The notes: generated by a model from the sequence alone, not told the origin. Positions 19,722 to 30,024 are shown, counted from the stretch's first letter. The stretch: 64,000 bases of DNA from a bacterium (GCA_018648585.1 JABGQW010000014.1:1-64000); one strand, 5' to 3'. Made by a program: numbers and translations.

Positions 19722-20894
19722 ATGAAACTCGTCTCAAATCAAATTTCTCCAAACTTTTCGTTCGCGGACGCGCTGCACGCGGCGTGGCAAATTTTTGGCG
19801 GAAAAGTTGTGAAAAAAAACGAGTTTGAACAAATTTTTTACACAGAAAAATTTCAGCTCGTCTCGGCAGCTCGCACCGCGCTCGGACTGATCGCGGAAGA
19901 TTTGAAAAAAAGGAACGCGCGAAAAAAAATCGGAATTCCTGCGTTTTGCTGCGCGGTGATGGCGACGCCGTTTTTGGAAAAAAATTTCGAAATCGAGTGG
20001 ATCGACACCGACGAATTTGGAGTCATTTCGGTCGCAGATTTTGAAAAAAAATCGGACGCGCTCGCCGCGATTTTGATCCCGCACATTTTTGGGCAACGCG
20101 CTCCCGTCGCGGAAATTGTAAAAATTGCTCGCGCGAAAAAGATTGTCACAATCGAGGATGCCGCGCATTTTTTTGAAAAAAAGTGTGAAAAAACGGATTT
20201 CAAAATTCTGAGTTTTGGGCGCGAAAAAGATGTTAGTTGCATTTCCGGCGGCGCGCTGCTGTGGAGTGATTCCCTCGATTCTCAAACCGCAACAAAACTT
20301 GAAAACTTGAACCTGCGGCTCCCGACGAAAAGCTGGACGGCGAAACATTTACTGCAGCCGCTAGTTTTTTCGCTGTCTCTCCCGTGGTGGAATTTTGGCG
20401 GGAAAGTTGTCGCCGCTGCGTGCGGAAAAGCTTTTCTCCCGCGAGCCGTGACTGCTGCGGAAAAATCTGGACACGAGGATTTTTTTGCGGGAAAAATGCC
20501 CGCAGCGATTCAACGCGTTTTGCGGAAAAGTTTTGAAAATCACGATCACGATCTCGCGCATCGAAAAAAAATTGCCGCCGCGTGGCGCACCGAACTTTTG
20601 AAAAATTTTCCGGAGGCGAAAATTGTCGTGCCGCCGAATTTTTTGCGCGTGATTTTGATCGGCGTCGATCGCGCGGAAATTTTGAAAAAATCACGAAAAA
20701 TCGGATTTCACCTCGCGGACTGGGACGGTTCCCCGATCGCACCCGCTGGCGTAAATTTGGGAAATTTTGGGTACAAAAAAAACCAGTGTCCCGGCGCAGA
20801 AAATTTTGCGAAAAAATACGTGACATTTCCGACGAACCGGCGAACAAATTTGTCGGACGTGAAAAAATTTGCGAAACTTTTCGGGAAAAAATGA
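19722..20894 (+). CDS. DegT/DnrJ/EryC1/StrS-like PLP-dependent aminotransferase (divergent)
   Basis: IEDAAHFF and SFGREKDVSCISGGALLW resemble the DegT active-site region; C-terminal DWDGSPIAP region. Confidence 0.75.
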   Translation: MKLVSNQISPNFSFADALHAAWQIFGGKVVKKNEFEQIFYTEKFQLVSAARTALGLIAEDLKKRNARKKIGIPAFCCAVMATPFLEKNFEIEWIDTDEFGVISVADFEKKSDALAAILIPHIFGQRAPVAEIVKIARAKKIVTIEDAAHFFEKKCEKTDFKILSFGREKDVSCISGGALLWSDSLDSQTATKLENLNLRLPTKSWTAKHLLQPLVFSLSLPWWNFGGKVVAAACGKAFLPRAVTAAEKSGHEDFFAGKMPAAIQRVLRKSFENHDHDLAHRKKIAAAWRTELLKNFPEAKIVVPPNFLRVILIGVDRAEILKKSRKIGFHLADWDGSPIAPAGVNLGNFGYKKNQCPGAENFAKKYVTFPTNRRTNLSDVKKFAKLFGKK

Positions 20895-21916
20895 AATTTG
20901 AAAAAATCAGCGCCGCGCAGCTCGACGAATTTGTGAAAAAAATCGACGGACCACGAACCTTTTTGCAGGGATCGAAAAATGGAAATTTTCGCGAAAAACT
21001 CGGCGAACAAAATTTCCGAGTCGGAATTTTCGATGGAGAAAAACTCGTCGCTGTCTCGCAGTTTCAAAAAATCACGGCTCGCCGCGGAACATTTTTGCAC
21101 GTGGCGCACGGCCCGCTGATTTCGTGCTCTCCCCCCGTGCGGGGGGAGCCGGAGGGGGGATTTGAGAAAACTCTGAAATTTTTTCTCGCAGAAATTAAAA
21201 AATTCGCGCGCGCGGAAAAATGCGATTTTGTGCGAATTTCACCGCTGGTCGAAGAAAAGTTTGGACACATTTTTTGTTCGGAAAAATTTCGCGCCGCACC
21301 GCTGCACGTCAATCCCGATCAAACGTGGATTTTGGATTTGACGCCACCCGAGGACGAAATTTTGAAAAATATGCGAAAATCCACGCGGTACGAAATCCGC
21401 CGGATTGAAAAAGTTGGGATCAAGATTTTTTCTGGAAACGAAAAAAAAGATTTGAAAATTTTCTGGGATTTGCACTCCGAAACCGCCGCGCGGCAAAAAT
21501 TCACGCCATTTTCAAAAAAAGCAACCGAACTCGAACTCGAAATTTTTGGCGACGACTGCCAGATTTTTTCCGCAAAAATCGAGGAGAAATTTTTCGCCAG
21601 CTCAGTGATTTTGTTCGACGATCATGCTGCGTACTACCACCAGGGCGCGTCAATTTTCTCAAAATTGCCCGCAGCGCACGCGACGATTTGGGCGGCGATT
21701 TTGGAAGCGAAAAAGCGCGGCTGCCGCGAATTTAATTTTTGGGGCGTGGCTCCCGCGGATAATTTGAAACATCCGTGGACCGGACTTTCGCGATTCAAAC
21801 GCGGTTTTGGCGGTGCGGAGGAAAAATTTCTTCCCGCGCAAGATTTTCCGATCACGAAAAAATATTGGCTCAATTTTGCCGTGGAAAAATTTCGAAAATG
21901 GAAACGAAATTATTAA
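20891..21916 (+). CDS. FemAB/FemX-family aminoacyltransferase-like (GNAT fold)
   Basis: FLQGSKNGNFREKLG, MRKSTRYEIRRIEKVG, AAYYHQGAS, FNFWGVAPADNLKHPWTGLSRFKRGFGG; ATGA overlap with DegT-like gene. Confidence 0.87.
   Translation: MKFEKISAAQLDEFVKKIDGPRTFLQGSKNGNFREKLGEQNFRVGIFDGEKLVAVSQFQKITARRGTFLHVAHGPLISCSPPVRGEPEGGFEKTLKFFLAEIKKFARAEKCDFVRISPLVEEKFGHIFCSEKFRAAPLHVNPDQTWILDLTPPEDEILKNMRKSTRYEIRRIEKVGIKIFSGNEKKDLKIFWDLHSETAARQKFTPFSKKATELELEIFGDDCQIFSAKIEEKFFASSVILFDDHAAYYHQGASIFSKLPAAHATIWAAILEAKKRGCREFNFWGVAPADNLKHPWTGLSRFKRGFGGAEEKFLPAQDFPITKKYWLNFAVEKFRKWKRNY
21129..21160. repeat. In-gene palindromic element C
   Basis: CTCCCCCC-GTGC-GGGGGGAG then CCGGAGGGGGGA; encodes SPPVRGEPEGGF in the FemAB gene. 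Confidence 0.85.
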
Positions 21917-22236
21917 GTGACTGGCTCCAATTTTTTTTCAAAAAGATCTTTCCCAAATAATGTTGCCCATGTTTCCAACTCCGGCAACGCCACCATTATT
22001 TTTGCGCAGCACAAACACTTTTCAACTTGATTTTGAATTCCACCTTGAATAATTTCAGCCATCTCATCTTTTTCGATACATGGCTCTGTATTTATTTTTT
22101 GAGAAATATTCAAACAATCAGACAAACAGCTCCGCGCGTCCGGACAGCCAGCTTTTGTTCCTTTTTCGCACGCAGGAATATTTTTTTCAACTGCAGACAA
22201 CACCTGCTGAAACGAAACTACCATTTTTTCTTCCAT
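21913..22236 (-). CDS. Small Cys-rich hypothetical protein (107 aa)
   Basis: ORF with about 8 Cys; convergent 4-nt overlap with FemAB gene. Confidence 0.55.
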   Translation of the reverse strand: MEEKMVVSFQQVLSAVEKNIPACEKGTKAGCPDARSCLSDCLNISQKINTEPCIEKDEMAEIIQGGIQNQVEKCLCCAKIMVALPELETWATLFGKDLFEKKLEPVT

Positions 22237-22316
22237 TTTTCAAAAAAAAACAAATCTCAAAATATTTTTTAAATCATTTTTTAAAATTTGTCAACTCTTT
22301 TTCCAAAATCAGAACA

Positions 22317-22631
22317 TCATCCGCCCAAAAGCTGTTCCAATATTTTCATCGCCTCCGGATCGGACGACTGCAACAAGTTTCCCGGATTTAATCCTTCGAG
22401 AATCGCGTCGAACATCGCCGGCAAAAACAGCAGCGGCACAACGAAAATCAGGATCAACAAAATCCATTTCGCAACATTCCAGAGTTTTTTCGTTTTTTCA
22501 ATTTTCAAAAGTTGCTGATTTTGTTCGAAAATCAGTTTTTGATCCGCGGAAATCTCGGTCAACAGTTCCAAAATTTTCTGATTTTCTGGCGATAAATTCT
22601 GCGCTGAAACCGATTCGGTGAAGTTTTCCAT
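22317..22631 (-). CDS. Small membrane protein
   Basis: MENFTESV... with TM segment WILLILIFVVPLLFLPAMF. Confidence 0.6.
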   Translation of the reverse strand: MENFTESVSAQNLSPENQKILELLTEISADQKLIFEQNQQLLKIEKTKKLWNVAKWILLILIFVVPLLFLPAMFDAILEGLNPGNLLQSSDPEAMKILEQLLGG

Positions 22632-22702
22632 CGAGGAAATTGTGACATCGTTGAAAATTTTTTTCAAATCCGTACACTCGCCGCGCAGTAATTTTTGAAA
22701 AA

Positions 22703-23005
22703 ATGGCAAAAGTCACGATCAAAGACAACGGCGGAAATGTTGTCGCGCAGTTTGATTCAAACTCCGAAGAAAATGTCGCAGCACAGGGACAAGCCGCCGG
22801 CGTCCCAATTCCCGTCGCCTGCGGAGTCGGCGCCTGCAGAATGTGTGTCGGAAAATGCGAAAAAGGCGCAGAGCACATCGACCGCGAAGCACACGGCGAA
22901 GTGCACATTGGCCTCGAGGACGACGAAGTTTTGACCTGCATTGCCGGCGTAAAATCCGATGCGCCAGCAAATGCCGAAATCGAAATTGAGCTGGAAAATC
23001 TGTAA
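22703..23005 (+). CDS. 2Fe-2S ferredoxin
   Basis: ACGVGACRMCVGKC...LTCIAG cluster-binding pattern. Confidence 0.92.
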   Translation: MAKVTIKDNGGNVVAQFDSNSEENVAAQGQAAGVPIPVACGVGACRMCVGKCEKGAEHIDREAHGEVHIGLEDDEVLTCIAGVKSDAPANAEIEIELENL

Positions 23006-23061
23006 AGTTTGACAAAACCGTGGTTGTCACTAAAATTCACGCGAAAATAATTTTTTGAAAA

Positions 23062-23271
23062 ATGGCACGCGCAACAAAAAAACGACACTTTTTCGCCCTC
23101 TGGTGCACCGAGTGCAAAGAACGCGACGACAAACGCCGCGAAAATTATAAAATTCTGATCAACATCCAAAATCAGAATCCAAAAGAATTTGAACTCAATA
23201 AATTTTGTCCGTTTTGCCGAAAACACACGACGCACAAAACAAAACAAATTTCACGCGCACAAAACAAGTAG
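23062..23271 (+). CDS. rpmG: 50S ribosomal protein L33
   Basis: [17 protein letters not shown] and [17 protein letters not shown]. Confidence 0.88.
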   Translation: MARATKKRHFFALWCTECKERDDKRRENYKILINIQNQNPKEFELNKFCPFCRKHTTHKTKQISRAQNK

Positions 23272-23327
23272 TTTTTCTGCGAGGAAAAAAGTTGCAGACA
23301 AGCACAGGATGTGCCAAAATTTTCGCG

Positions 23328-24539
23328 ATGAAACAGCTTTTTTCTTCGATTTCAAAACACCTGAAAAAAATACAGGCGCCCGCTCCCACTCCAAAACCGG
23401 AAATAAAAATTCCGCACGCACCGCAGGAGTCCGCTGAAAAATCACAAAAAGTTGAAATCGACATTTCGACAAAAACCGTCGTAAAAATTTTGTTGGTGAT
23501 CGTTTTGTGTTTCGCCGCAATGACCGTCGTCGTGCAACTGAAAAATTTACTGATTATGGTTTTTATTTCTGGGCTGCTGACGCTCGGAATCAGTCCGCTG
23601 CTGGATCGATTGGAAAAAAACAAAATCCCGCGCCCGCTCGCAATCGCCATTTTGTACGTTGTGTTTCTCGGATTGCTGGCGATTTTATTCATTCAAATTA
23701 TTCCAATTCTCTCGGAACAACTGATGGCAATCGCCCATGATTTGAAAAATAATGTTTTCTCGAATAATTTTGAAATCAACATCGGCGGTATTGAATTGAT
23801 AAAACTCGAAACCGACGAATTCCAAACGTTGCTCGCGGACAACTTGGCAGCTTTTTCAAAAAATCTTCAAAATGTTGCCGGATCAACTCTGGACATCATC
23901 AGCTCTATTTTCCAGGGCGTTTTCAATTTGTTGTTCACGCTGACATTATTATTTTTTATGTTGCTGGAACGAGAACGAATCGGGATTTCGTTGCTGAAAC
24001 TTTTTCCAATTAAAAATCAGGCGTACGTCATTCAAAAAACACGATCCGTGCAAAAGAAAATCGCGGAATGGTTTCGCGGACAATTTATTTTGATGCTCAT
24101 CGTGGGACTCTGGATGTACGTCGGAATGATGATTTTGGGCTGGACCGTCGGCATCGAGTACGCCGCGACAATTGCCATTTTGGCCGCATTTGCAGAACTT
24201 CTTCCGTACGTCGGACCATTTATCACGTATATTTTCGTCGGATTGATCGCCAGCAACATTTCGATGCCGGCAGTGATTTTCGGACTCGCATTTGTTGCGC
24301 TCACTCAATTTTTGGAAGGAAATTTCCTCGTTCCCGTCGTAATGAAAAAAGCCGTCGGACTTTCGTCCGTGATGGTAATTCTCGCGTTGGCGATCGGTGG
24401 AGCGCTCGGATACGCGTCCGGCGGTGTCGCAACCGCGATCGTCGGAATGATTTTCTCAATTCCCGTCGCTGCGTCCATCGCAATCATCATCGAAGAAGAA
24501 CAAACTTCTCGTCGCACACGAAAACAGAAACACGAATAA
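23328..24539 (+). CDS. AI-2E family transporter/permease
   Basis: Multi-TM protein with GLTLGISPLLDRLEKNKIPR, ELLPYVGPFI, TQFLEGNFLVPVVMKKAVGLS. Confidence 0.92.
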   Translation: MKQLFSSISKHLKKIQAPAPTPKPEIKIPHAPQESAEKSQKVEIDISTKTVVKILLVIVLCFAAMTVVVQLKNLLIMVFISGLLTLGISPLLDRLEKNKIPRPLAIAILYVVFLGLLAILFIQIIPILSEQLMAIAHDLKNNVFSNNFEINIGGIELIKLETDEFQTLLADNLAAFSKNLQNVAGSTLDIISSIFQGVFNLLFTLTLLFFMLLERERIGISLLKLFPIKNQAYVIQKTRSVQKKIAEWFRGQFILMLIVGLWMYVGMMILGWTVGIEYAATIAILAAFAELLPYVGPFITYIFVGLIASNISMPAVIFGLAFVALTQFLEGNFLVPVVMKKAVGLSSVMVILALAIGGALGYASGGVATAIVGMIFSIPVAASIAIIIEEEQTSRRTRKQKHE

Positions 24540-25382
24540 TTACGGCGTAATTCGTGCGAAAAAAATCTGCCCGCTCGCGTCTGGAAAAAAATCTATTTTT
24601 GACGGAGCAAATATTTTTTTAATTTCCGAAACCTGCGTCGGCAAAAACTCGAGCCAGAGCTCACGGAACTGAACGCGGGAAAGTTTCGATCGAAATTTCC
24701 GCAAATGATCAAGTCCGTCCGAACCAGAAAAAATCGCCGTTTTGGGTTCGCGTCGAACTTCCCGAGAAATTGAAATTTTTGTCGGAACGTACGGCAAATT
24801 TGCCACGATCAAATCGAAAAAATCACCGTCGTCAATTTTTTGGAGAAAATCGGACACGAGAAAATTGACGCAAACCGAGTTCCGTTCGGCATTTTTTTTC
24901 GCAATTTGCAGCGCCGCCGGAGAAAAATCGAGCGCGGTCACAAATGCGTCAGGAAATTTTTTTGCCAAAAAAATCGCGAGATTTCCACTCCCCGTTCCGA
25001 CGTCGAGAATTTTTTCCGGAGAAAAACTGCGTGGTGATTTCCAAATTGTTTCGGCCAAAACCTCCGTTTCATCGCGCGGAATCAACACCGCCGGAGAAAC
25101 ACCGAGCGAAAGATTTGCCCAATTTTTTTCGCCCAAAATGTACGCCACCGGCTCCCCGTGCGCACGACGCCGGATAAATTTTCGAAATTTTTTTTGCTGC
25201 GCCACTGACAAAAAATCGTCCACGTTTTTTTTGAGAAAAACTCGATCCACTTCCAAAACGGCCGCGAGCAAAACTTCCGATTCCAACCGCGACGATTGGA
25301 AATTTTTCAAGACTTTTTCTGCCCAAAAAAGAGCCGACCGAATCGACCACTTTTTTTGAAAAAAGAAATCGCCGAAGATCAT
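24540..25382 (-). CDS. prmC: Release factor glutamine methyltransferase
   Basis: ILDVGTGSGNLAIFLA, VANLPYVPT. Confidence 0.92.
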   Translation of the reverse strand: MIFGDFFFQKKWSIRSALFWAEKVLKNFQSSRLESEVLLAAVLEVDRVFLKKNVDDFLSVAQQKKFRKFIRRRAHGEPVAYILGEKNWANLSLGVSPAVLIPRDETEVLAETIWKSPRSFSPEKILDVGTGSGNLAIFLAKKFPDAFVTALDFSPAALQIAKKNAERNSVCVNFLVSDFLQKIDDGDFFDLIVANLPYVPTKISISREVRREPKTAIFSGSDGLDHLRKFRSKLSRVQFRELWLEFLPTQVSEIKKIFAPSKIDFFPDASGQIFFARITP

Positions 25383-25588
25383 CAGCTCATATACTGCTTT
25401 CGTTTCGCTTCATCGCGGTGTCCCTCTCGAGCGATTGCTGCTTCGCGAACTTTACGTTTTTGTAATTTCTGCGCAAAATAGCGGCCGCTACGAAATTTTT
25501 TGAGGAGTCCGCGCGATTTGATGTGCGAACCGAATCGTTTGATCATTCGATCGACAGATTCTCCGTCTTTGAGTGTCACTTTAATCAT
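25382..25588 (-). CDS. rpsU: 30S ribosomal protein S21
   Basis: MIKVTLKDGESVDRMIKRFGSHIKSRGLLKKFRSGRYF. Confidence 0.9.
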   Translation of the reverse strand: MIKVTLKDGESVDRMIKRFGSHIKSRGLLKKFRSGRYFAQKLQKRKVREAAIAREGHRDEAKRKQYMS

Positions 25589-25631
25589 CGCGGCGAATTT
25601 TAAGTTTTCACAGACTTTTGTCAAAATTTTT

Positions 25632-26846
25632 TCACGGTTCAAACCGAATCGGCGTCAAAAGACGTGATTCAATTTCTGTTGGAGTGGTCTGATAATTCCC
25701 TTTCCCCTGCAAAGATGAGTTGGAATCCCACGAAGAAATCGTCGTTGCGGTCAGCGATTCCAGGGAAAGTGTGCCATCGCCCGCGGTTTGATAAAACGGA
25801 GAATCCTCAATCGGACGCATTTGAATTCGTAAAATGTACTCATCACCCGGAAGTATATTTTGATCCACACCGCTGATAAATGCAGTTCCCGTGCGGGAAA
25901 TTTGTTGCACTTGTTCAAATCCAGGACCGGTTACCAAAATTTCAAAATATCGCACGGGGCCAACGTTTGTTCGAGAAAAACGCAGTCGAAATTCAGTCGA
26001 ATGAACCGTCACCGTGTTTTCGAGTAAATTTTCAAATCGAACATTTCCCACCGATTTCCAGTCATTTCCTGTTTCGAGAACCACTGCCGATTCATCGGCC
26101 TCGGTGGAAATGTTGAGCGTCTGCCGTTTTATGTCGTATCCCTGCAGATTTGGATTGAAATCCGTTCCACGAGGAAGTGCCACGCGACGCGCGTCTCGTT
26201 TGAGCGCTGCTGAAAATTCGTTAACTTTGGACGTTCCCATCAATCGAGGTTTTTCCAAAATCTGTGCGACTTGCCACGCCGCTTCCGATCGGGTGACGAG
26301 TTTTTCTGGCAAAAATTTTGTAGAATCTGGATACCGAATCAAATCATTTTCGTGCAACGCAAAAACGGGATCGGCAAACCAAACTTTCGAAGGAACATCT
26401 TGAAACGAAGGAATTTCATCTCGATCGGGTTCCAGTTCGAATGCGCGCGTCAAAATCGTCGCCCACTCCGCGCGCGTCAACGACGCTCCCGGACGAAATG
26501 TTCCATCGCTGTATCCCTGAATCCATTCTCGTGCGGTCGCCTCCCCCACGGCTTTTTCAAACCATTCGCCACGTGAAACATCTTTGAAACGCGCTTGCGC
26601 CGTACCCGCATCGTAATCGATTCCTTTTGTGCGGAACAAAATAACGAGCGCTTCCGCACGATTTATCACCGTGTTTGGACGAAAAGTTCGATCCGCAAAT
26701 CCAGTCATAATTCCTGCTTCCTGCACTTTTTCAACGGAATTTTCTGCCCACTGCGGAATATCATCTTCGTCGACAAAATCTGTCTGCGAAAAAACAATTC
26801 CGGGGACACACAAAGGAATCACGAGAACGAGAAATATTTTTTTCAT
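25632..26846 (-). CDS. SLH-domain surface protein
   Basis: Signal peptide MKKIFLVLVIPLCVPGIVFS; repeats GIMTGFADRTFRPNTVINRAEALVIL / EWIQGYSDGTFRPGASLTRAEWATIL / third SLH-like. Confidence 0.93.
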   Translation of the reverse strand: MKKIFLVLVIPLCVPGIVFSQTDFVDEDDIPQWAENSVEKVQEAGIMTGFADRTFRPNTVINRAEALVILFRTKGIDYDAGTAQARFKDVSRGEWFEKAVGEATAREWIQGYSDGTFRPGASLTRAEWATILTRAFELEPDRDEIPSFQDVPSKVWFADPVFALHENDLIRYPDSTKFLPEKLVTRSEAAWQVAQILEKPRLMGTSKVNEFSAALKRDARRVALPRGTDFNPNLQGYDIKRQTLNISTEADESAVVLETGNDWKSVGNVRFENLLENTVTVHSTEFRLRFSRTNVGPVRYFEILVTGPGFEQVQQISRTGTAFISGVDQNILPGDEYILRIQMRPIEDSPFYQTAGDGTLSLESLTATTISSWDSNSSLQGKGNYQTTPTEIESRLLTPIRFEP

Positions 26847-26948
26847 TTCAAGAAAAACAACCGAAGAAAAAATTTTTTGTGACAACTTTTGTCGGGATTC
26901 ATTGTACTCGCCTTGCTTTTTTCTGCAAATTCCACTACACATAATCCC

Positions 26949-28067
26949 GTGAGAAAACAAAATATCGTCTTCGTTGGGTTTCGCGGCGCAGGAAAATCGA
27001 AATTTGGTCGTGCCGTCGCTCTCGCTGCAGGTTTGCCGTTTGCAGATCTCGATGCTGAAGTTGAATTTGTCCTCGACGAACCGATCGTCGATTTTGTGGA
27101 GAAACACGGCTGGCAAGTTTTTCGAGAAGTTGAACAGCGCGTGACACACGATTTTTCGCGGAATTTTTCGGGAGTCATCGCCACTGGTGGCGGAACAATC
27201 GAGAATTCGAAGAATCTTCAAAATTTGAAAAAAAACTCAACGTTTGTTTTTATCAACCCAAATTTTTCTGCGGTGAAAAAACATTTAATTGCAGAAGAAT
27301 CCAAAGGTCGATATCAACGAGTAAATCCCGCACTTCCGCTCGCACAAGAACTCGATCAATTGTGGATGCAACGAAAAGATATTTATTCTGCGACAGCCGA
27401 TTTGGAAGTCACTCCTGATTTTAATGGAAACCCAGAGGAAGAAGGGAAACAAATTCTCGAACAGATTTCAAAAACAAATTTTCCAAAAATTCCTCCCGTC
27501 AAAAAAATCGCCATTTTTTCCTCGAGAAATGGAAGTACGCTGCAGGGAATTTTGGATGCACAAAAAAAAGGAAGAATTCCAAATGTGGAACTCGAACTTT
27601 TTGTGACGGACAAAAAAGATGCCGGTGCGCTGAAAAAAGCGAAAGGAAATTTTCACCGCGTGGAAATTTTTGAACAGGACAAAAAAATGTCGCGCGAAGA
27701 ATACGATCGCGAATTGATGAATTTGCTGCGCGAAAATAAACCAGATTTAATTTTGCTCGCGGGCTGGATGCGAATTTTATCGCCACTTTTTTGCGAACAA
27801 TTTGGAAATCAAACATACAACGTACATCCGTCGTTGTTGCCAAAATTCGCAGGTTTGATGGGCGATGACGTGCATCGCGCCGTTCTCGATTCAGAAGAAA
27901 AATACACCGGCTGCACAATTCATCGAGTGAGCGCCACGGTCGACACCGGCGAAACGGTGTTGCAACGAAAAGTGCTCATCGACGAGCAGGACACCATCGA
28001 AAGTCTGCGCAAAAAAGTCCAAAAACAAGAAATTCTGGGATTTTGCGAAGCGCTCGAACGGCGGTAA
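26949..28067 (+). CDS. Shikimate-kinase-like domain fused to phosphoribosylglycinamide formyltransferase (PurN)
   Basis: N-terminal GFRGAGKSKFGRA, FADLDAEVE, ATGGGTI; C-terminal FSSRNGSTLQGILDA, LLAGWMRILSPLF, YNVHPSLLPKFAG, TGCTIHRVSATVDTGETVLQRKV; GTG start proposed. Confidence 0.88.
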   Translation: MRKQNIVFVGFRGAGKSKFGRAVALAAGLPFADLDAEVEFVLDEPIVDFVEKHGWQVFREVEQRVTHDFSRNFSGVIATGGGTIENSKNLQNLKKNSTFVFINPNFSAVKKHLIAEESKGRYQRVNPALPLAQELDQLWMQRKDIYSATADLEVTPDFNGNPEEEGKQILEQISKTNFPKIPPVKKIAIFSSRNGSTLQGILDAQKKGRIPNVELELFVTDKKDAGALKKAKGNFHRVEIFEQDKKMSREEYDRELMNLLRENKPDLILLAGWMRILSPLFCEQFGNQTYNVHPSLLPKFAGLMGDDVHRAVLDSEEKYTGCTIHRVSATVDTGETVLQRKVLIDEQDTIESLRKKVQKQEILGFCEALERR

Positions 28068-28120
28068 AAATTTTCGGAATCAGCGCACAACGAAAAAATA
28101 GGTCGCCAGTTTTTTGAAAA

Positions 28121-29914
28121 TCATTTCCCAAATCTCCGCACCACGGTTGTGTTTGTCGGCAATCCAGAAACCTGGAATCCACTCAACCAGTCGCCAGAAT
28201 TTGTGCTGTGCGGTATTCCTGAAAAATCAGACCAGATGAAGTTTTTTTCGGTGGAACGAAGCGCCGCGAGCGTGTCGACATTGCGCGTCGAATCGCCCAA
28301 AATGTTGACCGAAATCGCATCTCCGTTGGAATTCCCAACCGATTCCGTCGCAACGCGGAGCCCGAATTTTGTGGGAGAATCTTTGGAAATTAAAATTTCT
28401 TTTGTCGGATCAAAAATTACGCGCGTTCCGGAAATGGAAAAATCTCCAGATTCTCGGTACTGCTGCGTTCCGACAATTCGCACGAGTTCAAAATCGTCCG
28501 GAGAAATCGTCCCACCAGCAAAATCGAGTCCGCTGAGAAAAACACCAAATGAAATTCGACCAAGCGACACATCGTTTCGCCCTTCTCCAGAAAGAAAAAA
28601 TCGAAACGCCGTCTCCGGCCCGACTCCGACGGCAAATCCATCCGGTTGATCCGCAACGGAAGCCGTGATTACATTTTTCACAACCGTAAAAGTTTCGTTG
28701 TCGATCGCGAAATTTTTGTTGGCATCCGGCACTTCTTTTCCTGATCCAACGCCCTGCACTTTCAAATCCTGTGATTCGATCGTGAGCCGAAACTGCGTGT
28801 TGACGACACTCGAGCGAATTTTTTCATCAAGCGTCACCTGGAATCCGATCGGGAGCTGCGATCCGCCACGAGCCACTGCCAGCCGTGGTGAAAAATTGAA
28901 TCGCGCCCGTCCGTTGACAAATCGCGAAGTCGCGAGCGTTTTTCCGGTGCGCAAATCAATCGCCGAAATTTTATCGACAAACGAATCCACCGCTCCGTTG
29001 GAAATCGTGTCAGAAACAGTAATTTCGCGAATCAACATGTCATCGTAGTACGCAGAAAATGTCGTGGACAAAACCATCGCGGACTGCCCCGCCGCGAGCA
29101 TTTTTCCGTAAATTTTTGTGTTGCCGCCAGAAAAAACACTCGTTCCCGTCGACACCGGCGTCGGATCAAAAACGATCTGATCGGAAATTGGCGTTCCGAC
29201 AATTTGTACGGGGAAATCTTTGTTTTCAGTCTCGACCGCCGCCCGCGCGCCCGTGAAACGAACCCGAAGCGTTCCCGGAATATTCGGCGTATTTTCTGGA
29301 TCAAAAATTTTAATGGCAATCGGCAACGACAACGTTTCTCCACGCGCCATCCGCGCTCCGTGCAAATTGAGCGTCACTTTTCCATTTGAATCGAAAGAAA
29401 ATTCTTCGTCATTTCCTTCCACCACGAGACGTAAATTTTCAAGATCAGCAGAAATTCCCGTGTTTCCAAAAATCTGAAAATCAAGTTTGTTCAACAGAAC
29501 AGCCGGAATAAATTCCGTACTTTTCGCGGAATTGTGATGTGAAAATCCAAGCGTAAAAATACGCACCGGCGTCGAATCAATTTCCCACACCGAACTGGAC
29601 GCACGCACGGGCGTGACGGTTGCTCGAATGTATTTTTCGGGCGCCGCCGCCTGAAGTGTTTTTGTTCTCTTGACAGTCGAAGTCTGTGCGCCTGCATCGT
29701 TTCCGCTCCGACTACTCCGGTAGTATCGCGGACTGCGATAATTTTTGTTGTACTCCACCGCGTCGGCCAAATCCGATTCTTCGTTCACGTTGTAACTTTG
29801 GATCCAGGTTTTCCAGTACGTTGGGTACCACGCAGCATCTGCCGTGGAAATAAAAAACGTCGCGCCGAAAAAAAAGGTCAATCCCGTCGCCAGCCAAAAA
29901 TTCATTTTTTTCAT
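28121..29914 (-). CDS. Large secreted surface protein (597 aa)
   Basis: Signal peptide; beta-rich body; C-terminal FIWSDFSGIPHSTNSGDWLSGFQVSGLPT. Confidence 0.75.
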   Translation of the reverse strand: MKKMNFWLATGLTFFFGATFFISTADAAWYPTYWKTWIQSYNVNEESDLADAVEYNKNYRSPRYYRSSRSGNDAGAQTSTVKRTKTLQAAAPEKYIRATVTPVRASSSVWEIDSTPVRIFTLGFSHHNSAKSTEFIPAVLLNKLDFQIFGNTGISADLENLRLVVEGNDEEFSFDSNGKVTLNLHGARMARGETLSLPIAIKIFDPENTPNIPGTLRVRFTGARAAVETENKDFPVQIVGTPISDQIVFDPTPVSTGTSVFSGGNTKIYGKMLAAGQSAMVLSTTFSAYYDDMLIREITVSDTISNGAVDSFVDKISAIDLRTGKTLATSRFVNGRARFNFSPRLAVARGGSQLPIGFQVTLDEKIRSSVVNTQFRLTIESQDLKVQGVGSGKEVPDANKNFAIDNETFTVVKNVITASVADQPDGFAVGVGPETAFRFFLSGEGRNDVSLGRISFGVFLSGLDFAGGTISPDDFELVRIVGTQQYRESGDFSISGTRVIFDPTKEILISKDSPTKFGLRVATESVGNSNGDAISVNILGDSTRNVDTLAALRSTEKNFIWSDFSGIPHSTNSGDWLSGFQVSGLPTNTTVVRRFGK

Positions 29915-29964
29915 CTCACGCAGGATAACAAATTTTTGGGAAATTGGTGACAGTTTTTATTTTA

Positions 29965-29990
29965 AAAAAGTCCGCTTCCGCGAACTTTTT
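29965..29990 (-). terminator. Putative Rho-independent terminator
   Basis: aaaaaagtccgc-ttcc-gcgaacttttt hairpin with T-run on minus strand, downstream of 30025 stop. Confidence 0.6.
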
Positions 29991-30024
29991 CTCCCTCATT
30001 TCTGTGTGTTCCTCTCCAGAACTG

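Noticed and set aside
22498-23247. 249-aa minus-strand ORF over ferredoxin and L33
   Set aside because: Antisense to two motif-supported genes.
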